Shown: positions 61,461-64,000 of the stretch, one piece after another | Layout: the number at the start of each line of letters is the position of its first letter | Numbering within the stretch: position 1 is the stretch's first letter | Assembly (NCBI RefSeq): GCF_033542235.1 | Contig: NZ_JAWRCU010000015.1 | Span: forward strand, 79,393 to 143,392 | DNA from: JAWRCU01 sp033542235 | GTDB lineage: Bacteria > Pseudomonadota > Alphaproteobacteria > Rhizobiales > Rhizobiaceae | Direction of reading: 5' to 3' | DNA length: 64,000 bases | Program-made: the position numbers and the translations under genes | The notes under the pieces: model-generated | Databases searched by the model: none | The model's input: only the letters and a program-made list of their open reading frames with translations | Told to the model about the DNA's origin: nothing

Positions 61461-62504
61461 CTACGCGGATTTTCGGGTGCTCTGGCGCTCGATGATGGTG
61501 AAGCCGAGTTCCTGCCGCTCGGCGGTGGGCTTGGCGGAGAGCCGCCCGACGATCATCTCCCCGGCACGTCGTCCCATTTCCAGTGCGGGCACATGCACCG
61601 TCGTCAGCGTAGGGGATACGACTCGCCCGATCTCGAGGTCATGAAAGCCGGCAATACCGATGTCTCCAGGAACGGCAATGCCCATGTCTCGGCAGGCGAG
61701 GATCGCGCCCACGGCAAACACGTCGCTGGTGAAGAACAGGGCGTCAGCGCGAGGCGTCTGATCCCGGACCGCACGCAACGCTCTGGCGCCAGTCTCCGGA
61801 AGGATGGCGTCCTCGTCACGGACCACATGCACCGGCAAAGGTCCAAGCCCTGCGTCCTCCATCGCTGTCCTGTAGCCTTCGGCGCGATGCCGGGCCCGTT
61901 CGTTGTTTTCGCTCGGGCCGTTGACGAACACCACATTGCGGTAACCGGCCTTGAGGAGCTGTGAGGTCATGGCATGGGCCGCCTCACGGTTCGAGTAGCC
62001 GACGACCATGTCGACGGGCTCGTCACCCGTTTCCCAGGTTTCCACGACCGGGACGCCGAACGTCCTCAACAGATCGCGCGCGCCGGGCGTGTGGGTGAGA
62101 CCGGTCAGCACCAGCGCGTCCGGCCGCCGCTCCAGGAGCGAGCGGATCTGGCTCTCCTCGACGTCGGTGCGATAGGAGCTCGACGAGACGATCAGATCGA
62201 GGCCCGCCTCGGACAGCACGTCGGAAAGTCCCTCCATCGTATCGGCAAAAAGCGAATGGCGAAGGGTCGGAACGATTGCCGCCACCATGCCGCTGACGCC
62301 GGCCGTCAGGCTGCCGGCAAGCCGGTTGGGCACATAGCCCATCGCTGCGATCGCCTCCGAGACGCGGGCGCGTGTCGCCGGCGTTACTTTCTCGGGGTGT
62401 CTCAGCACCCGGGAGACGGTCATCTTCGTGACGCCAGCCAGCGCTGCCACCTCGGCCATGGTCGCGCCAAATCCCTGGCGACTCGATCTATCGTTCTCAG
62501 GCAA
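61461..62504 (-). CDS. LacI family transcriptional regulator (proximal, system 3)
   Basis: Regulator of 347 residues with the LacI HTH (TMAEVAALAGVTKMTVSRVLRHPEKVTPATRARV, about 15-48), hinge NRLAGSLTAG, and a sugar-binding-like C-terminal domain. It lies between two copies of one operator (61400-61419 and 62572-62585), so it probably represses both the transporter operon on its left and the divergent DUF4432 gene on its right, with an imported sugar or its derivative as inducer. Confidence 0.92.
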   Translation of the reverse strand: MPENDRSSRQGFGATMAEVAALAGVTKMTVSRVLRHPEKVTPATRARVSEAIAAMGYVPNRLAGSLTAGVSGMVAAIVPTLRHSLFADTMEGLSDVLSEAGLDLIVSSSSYRTDVEESQIRSLLERRPDALVLTGLTHTPGARDLLRTFGVPVVETWETGDEPVDMVVGYSNREAAHAMTSQLLKAGYRNVVFVNGPSENNERARHRAEGYRTAMEDAGLGPLPVHVVRDEDAILPETGARALRAVRDQTPRADALFFTSDVFAVGAILACRDMGIAVPGDIGIAGFHDLEIGRVVSPTLTTVHVPALEMGRRAGEMIVGRLSAKPTAERQELGFTIIERQSTRKSA

Positions 62505-62571
62505 GATCGACCCTCGCTTTCGCTGCGATTAGACTGCACTTGCCCCGTTGCGTCCAGCTTGCCCACCGCTA

Positions 62572-62585
62572 TGATACCGATAACA
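62572..62585 (+). promoter_or_regulatory. LacI-type operator before the DUF4432 gene
   Basis: TGATACCGATAACA is the reverse complement of TGTTATCGGTATCA, differing from the core of the operator at 61400-61419 by one base. It ends 12 bases before the ATG of the next gene, just ahead of the CGGAGG ribosome binding site, so a bound repressor would block transcription of that gene. Confidence 0.65.
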
Positions 62586-62597
62586 TCGGAGGCCTGC

Positions 62598-63698
62598 ATG
62601 GAACTGTTCGGACGGGAATGGCGGGAAGACGAGCTGCGGCGTCGCGTCGGCCACATGTCGCAAGTGGCCGGCGTCAGATTGTTGACCTCGGACAATGGGC
62701 CTTCGCGTGGCGTTCGGCTGCTGGAGTTCCGGACGGGGACAGGCTTCACCTTCGAGATTGCGGTCGACCGTGGTTTCGATGTCGGCCGATGCGACTATCG
62801 CGGCGCCTCGCTGGCCTGGATTCCGCCCACCATGCTGCCTGCGCCATGGTTCTTCGAGGATCAGAGCGGCTTCGGCTGGCTGCGCGCAGGCCTGGGGGGC
62901 TTCAACAACACCTGCGGGCTCATCCACATCGGCAACCCGGAGGAAACGTCTGTCGCGCACTACAATTTTCCCGCGCGCCCGACGGAACGCTATGGCGTCC
63001 ATGACCGTGCGGCCCTCATTCCAGCCGAGCTCGTTTCCTTTGGCGAGCGCTGGGAGGACGGCAGGCTCGTGCTGGAGGCCGTCGGGCGGGTGACCCAGGC
63101 CCAGACCTATGGGGAGAACCTGGTCTTGACGCGGACATATCGCTCCGAGCTCGGAGCATCCTGGTTCACGATGGAGGACGTCGTCGAAAACCGGGGCTTT
63201 CTGCCGACCGAGCACATGTTGCTCTACCATATGAACATCGGCTTCCCATTCGTCGATGAGGGAGCCGAATTCATCGCCCCGGTATCCGGCACTCCGCAGC
63301 TGCTGTTCGGAACGGCTGAAATGTCGGATCCGGCCAGTTGGTCGCGCTTCATTGCACCGCAAAGGAATTGGGTGCAGCAGACCTTCGAGCACTCCATGGT
63401 GCCCGACGAGGATGGGCAGGTGGAAGTGGCGATCTATAATCCGCGGCTGTTCGGCGGTACCGGCCTCAGCGTGCGCTACGACCACGCGGTGATGCCGCGC
63501 TATATCGAATGGCGCATGATGGGCGAAGGCCAGTACGCCGTCGGTGTCGAGCCCTGCACCAACGGCTTCGACCGGCAGAAGGTGCGCGAGGCCGGTGAGC
63601 TGATCGTGCTTCAGCCGGGGGACAGGCGGAGCTATCGGACGCGTGTCGGCATTATCGGCGCCACGGAAGCCGAGGCGCTAAGGGCTCGAAGCGGTTAG
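62598..63698 (+). CDS. Aldose 1-epimerase-like protein (DUF4432 family)
   Basis: Protein of 366 residues with the galactose-mutarotase-like fold of DUF4432 proteins. Typical segments are FEIAVDRGFDVGRCDYRGASLAWIPP, GGFNNTCGLIHIGNP, YGVHDRAALIPAE, HMLLYHMNIGFPFVDEG and VGVEPCTNGFDRQ. The ATG at 62598 has CGGAGG upstream; the frame is open far upstream inside lacI, but only as an antisense frame. It is controlled by the same LacI-type operator as system 3 and is probably its mutarotase-type enzyme. Confidence 0.85.
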   Translation: MELFGREWREDELRRRVGHMSQVAGVRLLTSDNGPSRGVRLLEFRTGTGFTFEIAVDRGFDVGRCDYRGASLAWIPPTMLPAPWFFEDQSGFGWLRAGLGGFNNTCGLIHIGNPEETSVAHYNFPARPTERYGVHDRAALIPAELVSFGERWEDGRLVLEAVGRVTQAQTYGENLVLTRTYRSELGASWFTMEDVVENRGFLPTEHMLLYHMNIGFPFVDEGAEFIAPVSGTPQLLFGTAEMSDPASWSRFIAPQRNWVQQTFEHSMVPDEDGQVEVAIYNPRLFGGTGLSVRYDHAVMPRYIEWRMMGEGQYAVGVEPCTNGFDRQKVREAGELIVLQPGDRRSYRTRVGIIGATEAEALRARSG

Positions 63699-63769
63699 CT
63701 TGGCCGAGGATTTAGGGCCTTCTGGTTTGAGCTTCACAGCTGCATTGTAAATTTTGACCGTTGGCGCTG

Positions 63770-63815
63770 CCCCTCACTGCCCTGCCGGGCATCTCTCCCC
63801 GCAAGCGGCAGGGCT
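63770..63815. repeat. Truncated copy of the rhizobial palindromic repeat
   Basis: CTGCCCTGCCGGGCATCTC followed by CCCGCAAGC resembles the arm of the palindrome at 11885-12043. The second half is missing where the IS4-type element begins, suggesting the element inserted into or next to the repeat. Confidence 0.55.
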
Positions 63816-63922
63816 GTCCGGGGAAAATTTCTGGTGAATCGAAATGCCGCAGGCGCATGCCCCGCAAGACGGAGATTTTCCGTCTACCTTCTGGTTGTCG
63901 AGACTCAGAAAGGGGACGGGGC

Positions 63923-64000
63923 ATGCGCTTTTCACCTAGCATTCTTGGCAAGCTGGTTGAACCGATCAATCGCCGTCGCTTCCAGGCGATTGTGGATAGC
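63923..64000 (+). mobile_element. IS4 family transposase, 5' part (cut by window end)
   Basis: An ATG at 63923 preceded by AAAGGGGACGGGGC opens a frame reading MRFSPSILGKLVEPINRRRF, which matches the conserved N terminus (DUF4372-type) of IS4-family transposases common in rhizobia. The frame stays open to the window end (26 codons). The left end of the element should lie near 63810-63835, but no inverted repeat can be confirmed without the right end. Confidence 0.75.

Overview
The window is GC-rich DNA from an alphaproteobacterium of the order Hyphomicrobiales (rhizobia), most likely a Mesorhizobium-like member of the Phyllobacteriaceae. The evidence is a GcrA cell-cycle regulator, a PodJ-like polarity protein, a SAM-II riboswitch in front of metZ, the gene order argD-argF-hslO-apaG-metZ, class I lysyl-tRNA synthetase, and several families of intergenic palindromic repeats typical of rhizobia. 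No rRNA, tRNA or CRISPR array was recognised.

The left two thirds (1-37.8 kb) are mostly chromosomal housekeeping genes. They start with a truncated ligase-associated helicase and its partner nuclease PdeM, then a TIGR02186/TauE pair and a large PodJ-like protein. A MerR regulator follows, then a fatty-acid beta-oxidation cluster (two acyl-CoA dehydrogenases, an FadA-like thiolase, an isochorismatase-like hydrolase and an FadB-like fusion enzyme). Next come an S24/LexA-like regulator with a nuclease-like membrane protein, lysyl-tRNA synthetase, a TerB-like protein, a family 3 solute-binding protein, polyphosphate kinase 2, phoR and phoU without pst genes between them, gcrA, the arginine/methionine block, a dCTP deaminase-like protein and several single metabolic genes.

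The right third (38-63.7 kb) is a carbohydrate-uptake island with three separate CUT2 (ribose-type) ABC transporters. System 1 (40.7-46.5 kb, + strand) is isomerase / binding protein / oxidoreductase / ATPase / permease. It is divergent from an operon of a degenerate ROK regulator and a binding-protein paralogue that lacks a signal peptide. System 2 (48.0-52.5 kb, + strand) is permease / binding protein / ATPase / SDR dehydrogenase. System 3 (62.5-52.5 kb, - strand) is LacI / binding protein / ATPase / double-length fused permease / Gfo-Idh oxidoreductase / enolase-superfamily dehydratase / second LacI / aldose-epimerase-like protein. The same LacI-type operator sequence lies before the system 3 transporter and before a divergent DUF4432 epimerase-like gene. 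The enzymes fit oxidative aldose catabolism (aldose to aldonate to 2-keto-3-deoxyaldonate), but the sugars cannot be read from the sequence.

A short ftsZ paralogue without the C-terminal tail sits between systems 1 and 2, next to a decayed binding-protein fragment. The window ends inside an IS4-family transposase gene.

The most interesting signals are: the signal-less binding protein translated with a ROK regulator that has lost the usual ROK motif; dense GANTC (CcrM/GcrA) clusters before gcrA and before the short ftsZ; the fused permease; a SAM-II riboswitch followed by a perfect intrinsic terminator; and matched operator palindromes for the MerR and LacI regulators.
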